Source: Bacteroidales bacterium
GTDB taxonomy: Bacteria; Bacteroidota; Bacteroidia; Bacteroidales; CG2-30-32-10
Length of the DNA stretch: 64,000 bases
NCBI GenBank assembly: GCA_035353855.1
Contig: DAOQAK010000002.1
Location: 58,127-122,126 of the forward strand
Reading direction: 5' to 3'
Below the pieces are notes generated by a model that searched no databases, was not told where the DNA came from, and worked only from the letters and a program-made list of their open reading frames with translations. Positions 26,247 through 36,426 of this stretch are shown here, piece by piece (the first letter of the stretch is position 1; each line of letters starts with the position of its first letter). The translations under genes were made by a program, and so were the position numbers.

Positions 26247-27470
26247 ATGTTATCACAATTAAGGTTTATAGCATCAAAAATTTTATATTGTATAAATCAT
26301 ATAAGAGGTTATGTTCATTTTAGATTTAAACAAAATCCTGCAATCTTTTGTTTTTTCCCGTTCTCATCAGTAGGTGGTGCCGAAAAAGTGCATCTTGATA
26401 TTTTGGAATCCATATCTGATGCAAAACCATATATATTTATCAGGTATAAGATTAATCCATGGTTATCATTAAATGAAAAAGAAGATACGGCATGGTTAAA
26501 TTTATTCAATAAATTTGGTCATGTGGTTTTTTTATCCGATTACCTCGAGTCATCGAAATTTAGTTATCTTAATATGGCATGGATAAAGGGATGGATTGTG
26601 GGCAGCCTGAATGCAAACAAAAAGTCGGTGCTTTTTTTCTGGAATGATAGTTTTATTAAAGCCATTTTCCCATTATTAAAACAACATGTAAGGGTAATTG
26701 ATATAATTCATAATTTAAAACCAGACAATCCTTCCGACCTGGAGTATCTGAATTTAGATGTGGTACCAAGAATTAATAAACGTATTCTTGTTTCGCCTCA
26801 TCTTAAAGACATGCTGGAGCAGATCTATAAAAATAATAATATCGACCCGTTATTGATAAATAAGGCACATGTTATTTTAAACGGGACAAATATCCCGAAT
26901 GAATATAGTGAAAAGCCGGATGGCAAGATGTTGAAATTGATATTTGTTGCACGCGATGCCCCGGAAAAAAGAATTTACCTGATTAACAGAATAGCAGAAA
27001 AATTAACATTGGAAACAATCCCTTTTGTATTTAATGTAATAGGTCCTGATCCTCAAAAATGGAAGGATAACAACATAATAAATATAAACTGGTTGGGATT
27101 GATTGCAGATGAGAAGACAATTTCCGAAATGTATAAAAACAGCCATATTTTTATTCTTGTTTCTTATACTGAAGGAATGCCGAAAACTTTAATTGAAGCT
27201 ATGTCGTTTGGGTGTGTCCCTGTTATTACTGATGTAGGCGACATTTCGGAATATATTTCTGACAGAGTGAACGGGTATTTATTACCAGTAAACCCGGAAG
27301 AGCTTATGGTTGAGAGAGCGGTTGATTTTATAAAAGAACTTAGTAATGATAATGAATTGTTCAATGAGTTAAGCCGAAATACATACCTGACTGTAAAAAA
27401 ACATTTTGATATTAATATTATTGAACATATGTATCACCGGTTAATTGTACCTGGCATTGCAGAAGATTAG
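26247..27470 (+). CDS. GT4 glycosyltransferase
   Basis: This 407-residue GT-B enzyme has FPFSSVGGAEKVHLDI near residue 38. Its C-terminal half contains LIFVARDAPEKRIYLINRIA, INWLGLIADEKTISEMY, and ILVSYTEGMPKTLIEAMSFGCVPVI, the GT4 nucleotide-sugar binding block. The N-terminal ~30 residues are basic and amphipathic, probably touching the membrane. The next gene starts within its last codons. Confidence 0.85.
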   Translation: MLSQLRFIASKILYCINHIRGYVHFRFKQNPAIFCFFPFSSVGGAEKVHLDILESISDAKPYIFIRYKINPWLSLNEKEDTAWLNLFNKFGHVVFLSDYLESSKFSYLNMAWIKGWIVGSLNANKKSVLFFWNDSFIKAIFPLLKQHVRVIDIIHNLKPDNPSDLEYLNLDVVPRINKRILVSPHLKDMLEQIYKNNNIDPLLINKAHVILNGTNIPNEYSEKPDGKMLKLIFVARDAPEKRIYLINRIAEKLTLETIPFVFNVIGPDPQKWKDNNIININWLGLIADEKTISEMYKNSHIFILVSYTEGMPKTLIEAMSFGCVPVITDVGDISEYISDRVNGYLLPVNPEELMVERAVDFIKELSNDNELFNELSRNTYLTVKKHFDINIIEHMYHRLIVPGIAED

Positions 27471-28389
27471 TGTCATAATTCCCAATTACAATCATGCCTG
27501 TTTTTTGGAACAGCGTATTGACAGTGTATTAAATCAAACGTTTGATGATATTGAAGTCATCATCCTGGATGATTGTTCTTCCGATGGTAGTAAGAAGGTC
27601 ATTGAAAAATACAAAGAGCATAAGAAAATATTTAAGATAATATACAATGAAACAAACAGCGGAAATACATTTAAGCAATGGCAGAAAGGTATTGAAACCG
27701 CTCAGGGTGATTGGATATGGATTGCCGAATCGGATGACTACGCCGAAAAAACGTTCCTGGAGAAAGCCTATCAAAAAAGTATGAACGGTAATTCAGGTAT
27801 TGTATATTGCCGTTCAAATATTATTGATTCATCAAATAATGCTATTACTTTATATAATTTTTCGTCGATGCCCGATCCTGTTGTGTTTCCTTTGTTTGGC
27901 AATGACTTTGATATGGATGGAAATGAATTTATTAAGGATTATATGTTGAAAAGAAACTCTGTTCCTAATGCAAGTGCTGTAATCTTTAAAAAAGATCTGG
28001 TTGATTTTTCTGTTTTTGATGATATAAGAAAAACAAAACTGTTTGGCGATTGGTTATTCTGGATACATCTTTTAAGAAAAACGAGAGTGAGTTATATAAA
28101 TGAAAGATTGAATTATTTCCGTTTTCACGAAACAACTGTTCGGAAACATACTCAATTCGATATGACCAGGATTTATGAATACATGATTCTGATTAAATAT
28201 TTTGAAAAAGAAAGAATGCCTTTTTATAAAGAAGCTCTTGATGCAATGGTTTATCAATATAATTATGGTGATGTTTCCGGTAACCGTGTTTCGGTGAAAG
28301 ATAATATTAAAATAAGTATGTTTGTATTACAAAGAAATCCCTTACTTTTACTAAAGACATGGCTGAGGAAGAAAAAATCCCAAAAATAA
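27445..28389 (+). CDS. GT2 glycosyltransferase
   Basis: In this 314-residue protein KISVIIPNYNHACFLEQRI and FDDIEVIILDDCSSDGSKKVI form the GT-A nucleotide-binding half, WIWIAESDDYAEKTFLEKA supplies the metal-binding acidic motif, and a GDWLFWIHLL segment the acceptor side. No ATG precedes the fold, so a TTG (27445 or 27457) inside the end of the previous gene must be used. It overlaps the next gene by 31 bases. Confidence 0.85.
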   Translation: MYLALQKISVIIPNYNHACFLEQRIDSVLNQTFDDIEVIILDDCSSDGSKKVIEKYKEHKKIFKIIYNETNSGNTFKQWQKGIETAQGDWIWIAESDDYAEKTFLEKAYQKSMNGNSGIVYCRSNIIDSSNNAITLYNFSSMPDPVVFPLFGNDFDMDGNEFIKDYMLKRNSVPNASAVIFKKDLVDFSVFDDIRKTKLFGDWLFWIHLLRKTRVSYINERLNYFRFHETTVRKHTQFDMTRIYEYMILIKYFEKERMPFYKEALDAMVYQYNYGDVSGNRVSVKDNIKISMFVLQRNPLLLLKTWLRKKKSQK

Positions 28390-29156
28390 TTCATTACGGT
28401 TGGTTTGGTGGTAAGGAAATGCCATTGACAGACAAACAATGTTTGAAAAGCTGGGAAAAATATTTTCCCGGTTTTGAAATAAAACGTTGGGACGAATCAA
28501 ATTTTGCATTTGATATTCCTTACATGAAGCGTTTTAGCAGTGATAAAAAATGGGGGTTATTGATAGACTTTGTAAAATTTAAAGTGCTTTATAATTATGG
28601 AGGTATTTATCTTGACACAGATATGATGGTATTAAAAAACATGGATGAATTACTGAAATATGATTCTTTTTGGGGTTTTGAAAGTAAAGAGAATGTTAAC
28701 ACCGCTATAATTGGAAGTATGTCCGGAAATGAAATCATTAGTGAATGTTTAAAATTTTATTATGACTTTAAATTTGATGATACTTTTAAAGAAAGTCCTA
28801 AAATTATTAGCCCCGTGCTTAAATCATTAGGGATGACAAGCGATACAGGTCAATTACAAATACTTGGTAATACTGCAATTTTTCCAATGCATTATTTTTA
28901 TCCTATGAGTTTTCAGCAGGCTGATGAAGATTATAAAAAATTTATAAAACCCGATAGTTATGCAATACATTTATGGAATGCTACCTGGTTCGATCCTTTC
29001 AGGTTTTTTTGGAACAACCGTTATAAAGCAGGATTTAAAGCTGTTTTTAAACAAATAATTAAAAATCCGTTTCAGTCAATTTCTTTTTATAGGAATGTGG
29101 GTTATCATTTTTTACGATTTATAAAAACCAAAATACTGCATGCTAATTCAAGATAA
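28359..29156 (+). CDS. GT32-type glycosyltransferase (capsular sugar DXD family)
   Basis: This 265-residue protein opens IPKIIHYGWFGGKEMPLTD, followed by SWEKYFPGFEIKRWDE and KVLYNYGGIYLDTDMMVLKN with the DxD at D86 and D88. These are the GT32/Och1-like blocks shared with bacterial capsule mannosyl- and galactosyltransferases. AIHLWNATW near the C-terminus completes the family pattern. Key residues are intact. The gene lies in a chain of overlapping ORFs. Confidence 0.88.
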   Translation: MAEEEKIPKIIHYGWFGGKEMPLTDKQCLKSWEKYFPGFEIKRWDESNFAFDIPYMKRFSSDKKWGLLIDFVKFKVLYNYGGIYLDTDMMVLKNMDELLKYDSFWGFESKENVNTAIIGSMSGNEIISECLKFYYDFKFDDTFKESPKIISPVLKSLGMTSDTGQLQILGNTAIFPMHYFYPMSFQQADEDYKKFIKPDSYAIHLWNATWFDPFRFFWNNRYKAGFKAVFKQIIKNPFQSISFYRNVGYHFLRFIKTKILHANSR

Positions 29157-30600
29157 AATTATTGAAAGATTATTTTCCAGAAAGATATTTCTTATCTTTT
29201 TAATTATTATTATTATTCCATTTATTATATTATGTTTTTATGCTTTGCCCCATTCCGACGATTTTTGGTTTAAAATTTATTATGAAGAGTATGGTTTTTT
29301 CGGTTCTTTTAAAGCGTGGTATTTAAACTGGTTTGGCAGATATACTTTTATTTTAATAATGAATATTTACAATATTCTTGGATTTGAACCAATAATATAT
29401 AAGCTATTTTGTATCATATTTCAGGTATTATTTTATATTTCATTATTTAACTTCATTAAAATTTTATTATCTGAAAAAGATAAAATTACATTACACATTT
29501 TTTCATTATCTGTTTATATAATATTCCTTTATCAAATGCCTCGAATATCGGAAGGATTATATTGGCTTGCAGGTTCAGTAATTTATTTTCTTCCAATTTC
29601 ATTTACCCTAATATTTTATACAATACTTATAAATTATACAGAAAATAAATGGGTAAAATCTAAAAATAAAAAGCTATATTATTTTATTGTATTATGTGTA
29701 CTGGCTTTTATAATTATTGGACTGAGCGAAGTCGCAATGTTATTTTTAACATTTAGTTTTTTTGTCATCATGGTATTTAAAACAATAAAAAATAAGAAGG
29801 TAAACTTTAAGTTTTTACTATTATTTGCAATTATTGTATTTTCTTGTATTATTGTTTTTATGTCCCCTGGAAATACTATAAGGTCAGCTTCTGAAACAAT
29901 GCTTTTTCATAAAAAAGCACATGATTTATTATATTCTTTAAAAGAATCTGTTCTGATAACTTCAAGCTATTTAATATTTGAATGGTTAAGGGATTCAATA
30001 ATATTGTTATTTACGATTTTATATATACCATATGGAATATCTCAGTATAATAAAAACACTGTTTTTAATAAAATATCTGGCATTCATCCATTGATAATGA
30101 TTGGTATCAGTATATTTTCTATATCATTTTTATTCTTTCTTGGGTATTGGAATTTAGGTGGACCTTTGCCAGAACGTGCTGTTAATTTTATTTATTTTAT
30201 ATTTATTATTTTATGGTTTATAAATTTACAATTCGTGATAAACTTTATTCTTAAAAAGAAATTATGTAATAAAAATTATAATGAAGGGTTTTCATTAAAT
30301 TTAAAGTTTATTTATGGTATTATAATTTTAATTATAGTTTTAAATTTTAGTCAAGAGAATAATATTAAATATGCATTTTCCGATTTATTTTCAGGAAATG
30401 CGAAAAAGTATGAGATAGAAATGAATCAACGTAAAAGATATATTTTAAAAAGTAAAGCCGATACTTGTATTTTAGCACCATTAAAAAATAAACCACATTC
30501 GTTATTTGTAACAGATCTTAATCATCAGATGCACTATTGGCCAAACGATGTATATGAAAAATTTTATAATAAAAAAGTAATAATGCTTTATGAAAAGTAA
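29140..30600 (+). CDS. DUF6056-like polytopic membrane protein
   Basis: This 486-residue protein has about eleven membrane segments. HSDDFWFKIYYEEYG after TM1, WYLNWFGRYTFILIMN and FMSPGNTIRSA match what I know of the DUF6056/GtrC-like group, GT-C-type proteins thought to transfer sugars from a lipid carrier. The paired Asp in HSDD fits a catalytic first-loop motif. It overlaps both neighbours. With the DPM1-like gene just downstream it could form a lipid-carrier glycosylation pair, as in Gtr systems. Confidence 0.7.
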   Translation: MLIQDKIIERLFSRKIFLIFLIIIIIPFIILCFYALPHSDDFWFKIYYEEYGFFGSFKAWYLNWFGRYTFILIMNIYNILGFEPIIYKLFCIIFQVLFYISLFNFIKILLSEKDKITLHIFSLSVYIIFLYQMPRISEGLYWLAGSVIYFLPISFTLIFYTILINYTENKWVKSKNKKLYYFIVLCVLAFIIIGLSEVAMLFLTFSFFVIMVFKTIKNKKVNFKFLLLFAIIVFSCIIVFMSPGNTIRSASETMLFHKKAHDLLYSLKESVLITSSYLIFEWLRDSIILLFTILYIPYGISQYNKNTVFNKISGIHPLIMIGISIFSISFLFFLGYWNLGGPLPERAVNFIYFIFIILWFINLQFVINFILKKKLCNKNYNEGFSLNLKFIYGIIILIIVLNFSQENNIKYAFSDLFSGNAKKYEIEMNQRKRYILKSKADTCILAPLKNKPHSLFVTDLNHQMHYWPNDVYEKFYNKKVIMLYEK

Positions 30601-31546
30601 TTCCGATAACAATTACAACATTTGCATACTGCTTCCATTTTATAATGACTGGGATAGCATGAATGAATTATTGAAACAAATCGATGAATTGGGTAAAACA
30701 AATAAAATAGGTAATTATAAAATTATTGCAGTAAATGATTGCTCTACTCAGCAGAATAATAAAATTGAAGAGAACATAAAGATTGAAATTATTAATCTTA
30801 ATAGAAACGTTGGACATCAAAAAGCAATAGCCATAGGACTTGCATATATTAATGAAAATGTCAAAACAGATGCTGTTGTTGTAATGGATGCAGATGGGGA
30901 GGATAATCCGGAAGATATTATCAGGTTATATGAGAATATTAAGAACACAAATTATGCCTGTATTTCTTTTGCAAGCAGGCGAAGAAGGAAAGAAAAAAGT
31001 TCATTTAAATTTTTCTATTTTTTTTATAAGATTATTTTTAAACTGTTAACAGGGGAAAAAATAACTTTTGGTAACTTTAGTATCATCCCATCAAAATTAT
31101 TATCGAAATTGGTTTATATGCCTGAAATTTCAGTACATTACTCGGGTGCAGTTATTAAATCAAAGTTACCTTATAATTTGGTATTATGTAATAGGAATAA
31201 ACGTTATTTTGGAAAATCGAAAATGAATTTATCTTCTTTGGTGCTTCACGGGTTAAGCTCAATATCGGTTCATTTTAATACTGTTGCAACCCGATTATTA
31301 ATATTTTCTGTAGTATCAATATTTATTATAATTCTTGCAATGCTATCGATACTTGGAGTAAAAATTTTTACTGATATGGCAATACCTGGTTGGACCTCTA
31401 ATATGATATTTTTATTATTAATATTGGGAATAGAAATATTTATTATTTGTGTTTTTCTTATCTTTCAAATATTATTCCAGAAGAATAAATTTGATGAATT
31501 TGTTCCGGCAATACATTATAAATCATTTGTTGATACCATAAACTAA
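30590..31546 (+). CDS. DPM1/GtrB-like polyprenyl-phosphate glycosyltransferase (GT2)
   Basis: This 318-residue GT2 protein has NICILLPFYNDWDSMNELL, IIAVNDCSTQ, NRNVGHQKAIAIGL and VVVMDADGEDNPEDII, plus two strong C-terminal membrane helices (about 235-300). This is the layout of enzymes that load glucose or other sugars onto polyprenyl phosphate. A GT-C-like protein lies directly upstream with an 11-base overlap. Together they suggest a side-branch modification module like GtrA-GtrB-Gtr, although no GtrA flippase was recognised. Confidence 0.82.
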   Translation: MKSNSDNNYNICILLPFYNDWDSMNELLKQIDELGKTNKIGNYKIIAVNDCSTQQNNKIEENIKIEIINLNRNVGHQKAIAIGLAYINENVKTDAVVVMDADGEDNPEDIIRLYENIKNTNYACISFASRRRRKEKSSFKFFYFFYKIIFKLLTGEKITFGNFSIIPSKLLSKLVYMPEISVHYSGAVIKSKLPYNLVLCNRNKRYFGKSKMNLSSLVLHGLSSISVHFNTVATRLLIFSVVSIFIIILAMLSILGVKIFTDMAIPGWTSNMIFLLLILGIEIFIICVFLIFQILFQKNKFDEFVPAIHYKSFVDTIN

Positions 31547-31551
31547 TTTAA

Positions 31552-32262
31552 ATGTTGTTCGACTACAAGGGTAAAGAGTTAGGTTTATTTGGAAAAGCCA
31601 TTAATTGGAAAAGCTATTGGTCATGTAAAGTAAAAAAATACCTTGGGAATAAAGTTCTTGAAGTTGGTGCAGGGATGGGTAATAATGTTCAATTTTTGGT
31701 AAATGAAGATATTTTAGAGTATACTTGTATCGAACCAGATTTTGAATTATCAGAGATAATTAAAAAAAAAATTTATAATAATGAACTGCCATCTTTTTGT
31801 AAGTCGCTAAATGGTACAATTCAGGATTTAAAAGAAGACCAGTTCTTTGCATCAATTTTATATTTTGATGTACTTGAACATATCGAAAATGATCATGAGG
31901 AAATACAGAAAGCAGCTTTGCATTTAAAACCGGATGGTTTTTTAATTATTTTAGTCCCGGCTCATCAATACTTGTATTCTCCTTTTGATAAACAAATCGG
32001 ACACTATAGGAGATATAATAAGCAAAGATTAAAAAAAATAATACCTGACAAATGGGAAGTTGTAGAAATAAAATATATGGATTCAATGGGGTTTCTTCTT
32101 TCTATGGTTAATCATACATTTTTAAAACAAAAATATCCAACACAAAAGCAAATTATTTTTTGGGACAAGATAGTAGTGCCTATGTCAAAAATTATTGATA
32201 AAGTAGTATTTTATAAATTCGGAAAATCATTGCTTATTATTATGAAGAAACCAACTATATAA
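31552..32262 (+). CDS. Class I SAM-dependent methyltransferase
   Basis: This 236-residue protein has LEVGAGMGNNVQFL as motif I, YTCIEPDFELSEII as the acidic loop, ILYFDVLEHIENDHEEI and LKPDGFLIILVPAHQYLYS, followed by DKQIGHYRRYNKQRL. The last two segments are typical of methyltransferases next to DPM1-like GT2 genes. It may act on the lipid-linked sugar or glycan; substrate unknown. Confidence 0.78.
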   Translation: MLFDYKGKELGLFGKAINWKSYWSCKVKKYLGNKVLEVGAGMGNNVQFLVNEDILEYTCIEPDFELSEIIKKKIYNNELPSFCKSLNGTIQDLKEDQFFASILYFDVLEHIENDHEEIQKAALHLKPDGFLIILVPAHQYLYSPFDKQIGHYRRYNKQRLKKIIPDKWEVVEIKYMDSMGFLLSMVNHTFLKQKYPTQKQIIFWDKIVVPMSKIIDKVVFYKFGKSLLIIMKKPTI

Positions 32263-32278
32263 AAATATATATAAGCTA

Positions 32279-34288
32279 ATGTTAACAGATTTTGTAATAT
32301 ATTTATTATGCTCAATGTTAATGTTGGCATTGATATTATTCATTGGTAAATTAATGTCTTCTTTTGTTAAATTGCCAGAAAGAAAATTTCTGAAAATATT
32401 TATTGAATTAACATCTGGATTAACATTATTAATAATAATCTTTTCATTTTCAAAATCATCTTTTAATACAATAAATCTGTTATTCATTGTTGTTATTCTG
32501 TTTTATTTATTTTTTAAACAAAAAAGAGGTTTGATTAAATATACTAAGTTTAATTTTTGTGTGAAGGAATATTTAGTTGAAATAATTTGGGTTTTTATGT
32601 TATTCTTGCCCATTTATTTATTTAAAATAATTCCAATTGCTAATAATTGGAATGGCTCATTTCCTATCGGGGATCTTGATTATTTTTATTATTCAAAACT
32701 TAGTGATTCGCTCAGATTATATGGTTTGGAAAATAAAACATTTGATTTGAAAATATTACATCCTGATATATTTTCCGGATGTGTTCCTTATCATTATTGT
32801 GAATTATGGTTGAATGCTTTTATTGTTTGGCTTTTGAACCTTAACTCAGCAAAAACACTTATTCTAATTACATATCCATTGTTGTTATTAGCTGTAAATA
32901 TAGGGTTTCTCTCTTTTTTTGAGAATAGAACAAAAATAAACCTATTAATAATTTTATTTGGATTTTTACTTCTTTTTTTTGAAGGAATCTATCTCCCGCT
33001 TTATGCGAAGTATAGTTATTTAAATAATCATGCAAGTTGGAGAGTAATGTCTTTAACTCTTATGCAATATGGAAAATATAGTTTTCCATGTTTGTTTTTT
33101 CTTTCATTCTTAGTTGAATATTTTCAAGGGAATAGAATATCTGCATATATAATGTTAGGAAGTTTGATAATTGTTTCAGTTGGTATATTACCAGGTATTG
33201 CGGGAGGATTGATATTATTTATCTTGATTGATTTTTTTATTAGAAGTATGAATAATAAAGAACGAATTTTTCTTTTGGTGTATGTCCTTGTAATATTAAT
33301 TTTCTACTATTTATTTTATTTTTATAATCAAACTTTATATACATCCAAATATGTTTCAAGTAGTTCGATTTTATCAAATATAATTTTAGATCCTTTTAAT
33401 ATCAGTTATTATAACAAGATATTGCATGTTATGTTAAACATTTTGAATTTATTTTTCTTTAGATTACTTCTTTTTTTTGTACCTTTTATAAGTTTATTAA
33501 TTGTTTTAAAAATTCGTTATGAAATCAAATTTATATATGATTATTTATTAATATTAATACTTTTTGGATTGTTCTTTATTTGTGGTAGTATTACATCTGC
33601 TATTGTTGAAGACTTATTGGATTCTCTTCAGATTTTTACAAATTTGATACCCTTGTTTTATATTTTAATTTCTGTAATCTTTATTGAAGTTATTATTTAT
33701 TTTAATCAAAGTATTAATAAACTTATTCGTATAACTGGATTGATTTCGTTAATGTTCTATTTAACTATTAATTTAAGATTTGTATTTAATTCATCTTTTA
33801 ATCTGTTTAAGGAAGGTAATACCTATTCAATTGATTATATTAATTCTGTAAAGTCGGAAATAGCAGCAAATAAGTCATTAAATATTATCGGTATAATATT
33901 AAATGAATCTGATTATAATCATCCTGATTTACCAAGTTATTCACTTGTTTTAGGATATTATCCCGGAATGTTTATTCATTATTTCAGTAATAATAACCTT
34001 CATGTTCCTATAAATAATTATATTTTATATAATAAAATTAGTGATTTGCCATTATATGATCAATATTATCTTACTACATCAGAACAGTATGAATTTATCG
34101 AAAAAGAAAAAATCAATAATCGTTTTACAAATTATGAACAAAGTCAGATTAATTTTATAAAACAATATGGAATAAAATATATTTTTGTTAAAAAGGGAGC
34201 GTTAATTTCAAATTGCTTAGAAAAAACAATAAAAAAGGAAATAAAAGATATTCGTAGCGGGGAAAGATTATTAATAATAAATAGTTAA
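32279..34288 (+). CDS. Large polytopic membrane protein, function unknown
   Basis: This 669-residue protein has roughly twelve to fourteen hydrophobic segments spread over the first ~510 residues and a soluble C-terminal domain (about 520-669) ending GIKYIFVKKGALISNCLEK. A loop near residue 120 contains GSFPIGDLDYFYYSKLSDSL, with an acidic pair in the place expected for a GT-C catalytic loop. I do not recognise the family. Its size and domain order are like lipid-linked sugar transferases or polymerases. An O-antigen polymerase would not be needed in a purely ABC-exported pathway. Confidence 0.55.
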   Translation: MLTDFVIYLLCSMLMLALILFIGKLMSSFVKLPERKFLKIFIELTSGLTLLIIIFSFSKSSFNTINLLFIVVILFYLFFKQKRGLIKYTKFNFCVKEYLVEIIWVFMLFLPIYLFKIIPIANNWNGSFPIGDLDYFYYSKLSDSLRLYGLENKTFDLKILHPDIFSGCVPYHYCELWLNAFIVWLLNLNSAKTLILITYPLLLLAVNIGFLSFFENRTKINLLIILFGFLLLFFEGIYLPLYAKYSYLNNHASWRVMSLTLMQYGKYSFPCLFFLSFLVEYFQGNRISAYIMLGSLIIVSVGILPGIAGGLILFILIDFFIRSMNNKERIFLLVYVLVILIFYYLFYFYNQTLYTSKYVSSSSILSNIILDPFNISYYNKILHVMLNILNLFFFRLLLFFVPFISLLIVLKIRYEIKFIYDYLLILILFGLFFICGSITSAIVEDLLDSLQIFTNLIPLFYILISVIFIEVIIYFNQSINKLIRITGLISLMFYLTINLRFVFNSSFNLFKEGNTYSIDYINSVKSEIAANKSLNIIGIILNESDYNHPDLPSYSLVLGYYPGMFIHYFSNNNLHVPINNYILYNKISDLPLYDQYYLTTSEQYEFIEKEKINNRFTNYEQSQINFIKQYGIKYIFVKKGALISNCLEKTIKKEIKDIRSGERLLIINS

Positions 34289-34289
34289 A

Positions 34290-35486
34290 ATGTATTCAAA
34301 AGAGCAATCAAAAATATTTTTTAAAAGAATTTATATATACAATATAATATTTAGTTTATTGCATACATATCATATTCTTCGATTAAAATTAATTCGGTTT
34401 ATAAATTATATTAAAAATTTTATTCTGTATCGTTCTTTCTCGCATAATTGTATAAATAAAAAATCTGTTGTGTTTTATTTAACCAATACTGCCAATGCAT
34501 TGCATTGCTTCCCTATTATGTGCTATCTAGAAAAGGAAGGTTATAATATTTTACTTTTTCATAATTATAATTTTATTTCCAAAAGTGTATTTGGCGTAAA
34601 AGGAATATTCAGGATTAAGAATCTTCAGATAATAAAAAAATTAGAAAATAATATTATAGTTGAAATGTACTTTTATGATAATTTGGAGAATGAATTAAAA
34701 TTTAATTCTTTAAAAAAATTCTTTCTAAAAGACATAGAAAATGCAAAGAAAACAGATTCAGAAATAGATGTTCCTTATCCCATGCATCCTATCATTTATG
34801 ATAATCAAATATATTTGAAGACCAGAAGTTATCGAAATGTAGATCGAAAAATAAAAATATTATTTTCGGGTAATACACATAAAGAGACATATGTGATTAA
34901 TAAAATAAATGAGCATTATAAAATGCTTAATCGTTATGATATTATTGAACATTTAAGGACAACTCTTCCAAATGAAATTATCAACATTGTTGAATTGCGT
35001 GATTATATTGATCGGATTTTTTTAGGAGAAATATCTTATGAAAATAAGTTGATTATGATTGACTGGCAATGGAAAATAAAACATGGTAAATATGATTTGC
35101 GTATTGACAATAACGATTGGCTTTATTTCTTATCAAGAGCTGATTTCTTTCTAGCTTGTCCTGGGGTAAGAATTCCATTTTGTCATAATATTGTTGAAGC
35201 TATGTCTGTTGGTACAATTCCACTTACAAATTATGGTCATTTATTTAATCCTCCATTAATTGATATGGAAAATTGTATTTCATTTGATACTTTGGAATGT
35301 CTTATTAATAAAGTAAATTTGGTCATTAATATGAATCCAGATGAAATACAAAGAATAAGAAAAAATGTTATTGCCTATTATAATCAGATATTGGATATGG
35401 AGAAATTTTGTAAAAAAATAATCGATGAAATTAAAGACAGAAACACAGAACTAATTTTATTTTCCGAACATTTTAATATTGCATAA
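34290..35486 (+). CDS. Putative GT-B-fold glycosyltransferase, unrecognised family
   Basis: In this 398-residue protein the basic N-terminus (about 1-55) is followed by VVFYLTNTANALHCFPIMCY, a Rossmann-like start. The C-terminal half has FFLACPGVRIPFCHNIVEAM then SVGTIPLTNYGHLFNPPL, reminiscent of the nucleotide-sugar site of exostosin-like (GT47) and other GT-B enzymes. No full family signature was seen. It starts right behind the large membrane protein gene. A glycosyltransferase role is probable from fold hints and context only. Confidence 0.5.
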   Translation: MYSKEQSKIFFKRIYIYNIIFSLLHTYHILRLKLIRFINYIKNFILYRSFSHNCINKKSVVFYLTNTANALHCFPIMCYLEKEGYNILLFHNYNFISKSVFGVKGIFRIKNLQIIKKLENNIIVEMYFYDNLENELKFNSLKKFFLKDIENAKKTDSEIDVPYPMHPIIYDNQIYLKTRSYRNVDRKIKILFSGNTHKETYVINKINEHYKMLNRYDIIEHLRTTLPNEIINIVELRDYIDRIFLGEISYENKLIMIDWQWKIKHGKYDLRIDNNDWLYFLSRADFFLACPGVRIPFCHNIVEAMSVGTIPLTNYGHLFNPPLIDMENCISFDTLECLINKVNLVINMNPDEIQRIRKNVIAYYNQILDMEKFCKKIIDEIKDRNTELILFSEHFNIA

Positions 35487-35501
35487 AGCATAAAAACAAA
35501 T

Positions 35502-36422
35502 ATGCAAAATGCATTTTTTAGTATAATATTACCTACGTACAACAGATCAAATTTCCTTGGAAAGGCAATTGAAAGTGTATTATCTCAAACATTTTCAAAT
35601 TGGGAATTGTTAATAGTAGATGATGGTTCGACCGATAATACAAAAGAAGTTGTTGATTATTTTAAAGATTCTCGCATTCAATATTTTTTTCAGCAAAATG
35701 CCGAACGTAGTGCAGCTAGGAATAAAGGAATAAGTAATGCAAAAGGAAATTATATTAGTTTTTTAGATAGCGATGATTACATGCTACCCGATTTTTTAGA
35801 AAAACTTGCAAAAGAAATTGCTTTAAAGAATAATCCAATTGCGATATTTTTTTCAAGGGTGATGGTTGAAAATCAAGGGCTGTTTAAAATTCAATTTGAT
35901 ATATTTCCCGAAACCGATTCTATTATTAAATATATTCTTTCAGAATTTAAAGTCATACAGGTTTCACAGGCAATTATCCACAGAAAAATTTTTGAAAATA
36001 ATCTTTTTGATGAACGATTTTATTTATGGGAAGATACCCATTTATATTTAAGATTAATTGCTCAATATCCCTATTTTAATTGCAATGTAAACGGAGTAAT
36101 TTTGGTTCAGCATCCAAATTCCACGGTGGTTAAAGGAATGAACGTGGTAAAAAAGAAAGATGTGGAACAATATATTTTTGCTGTAAAAGATTTACGCGAT
36201 AACTATTGGTACTTGTTTGAAAAATATATTCAAAAAAAATATTTTAGAAATTATATAAATGCAAAGTTGAATATGTACTTGTATCAGGCACGTATTAATA
36301 AGCAATTCGGGCTTGCCGTTTACATTTTATGTAAACTTTTATTAAATAAAGTCGATTTGAAAAATATAATCATAGCATTAAAATTATTTATTCATTTTAC
36401 TATATCTTTCTTTAGAAAATAA
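35502..36422 (+). CDS. GT2 glycosyltransferase
   Basis: This 306-residue protein is a textbook GT2 enzyme: FSIILPTYNRSNFLGKAI, WELLIVDDGSTDNTKEVV, NAERSAARNKGISNAKG, and ISFLDSDDYMLPDFLEKL with the metal-binding DSDD. LWEDTHLYLRLI is the acceptor-side WEDxxL block. A basic C-terminal region ends in an amphipathic helix. Specificity unknown. Confidence 0.9.
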   Translation: MQNAFFSIILPTYNRSNFLGKAIESVLSQTFSNWELLIVDDGSTDNTKEVVDYFKDSRIQYFFQQNAERSAARNKGISNAKGNYISFLDSDDYMLPDFLEKLAKEIALKNNPIAIFFSRVMVENQGLFKIQFDIFPETDSIIKYILSEFKVIQVSQAIIHRKIFENNLFDERFYLWEDTHLYLRLIAQYPYFNCNVNGVILVQHPNSTVVKGMNVVKKKDVEQYIFAVKDLRDNYWYLFEKYIQKKYFRNYINAKLNMYLYQARINKQFGLAVYILCKLLLNKVDLKNIIIALKLFIHFTISFFRK

Positions 36423-36426
36423 TATT

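Noticed and set aside
32279..34288. Wzy O-antigen polymerase
   Set aside because: Size and soluble C-terminal domain do not fit a typical Wzy, and the locus has an ABC exporter, which does not need one.
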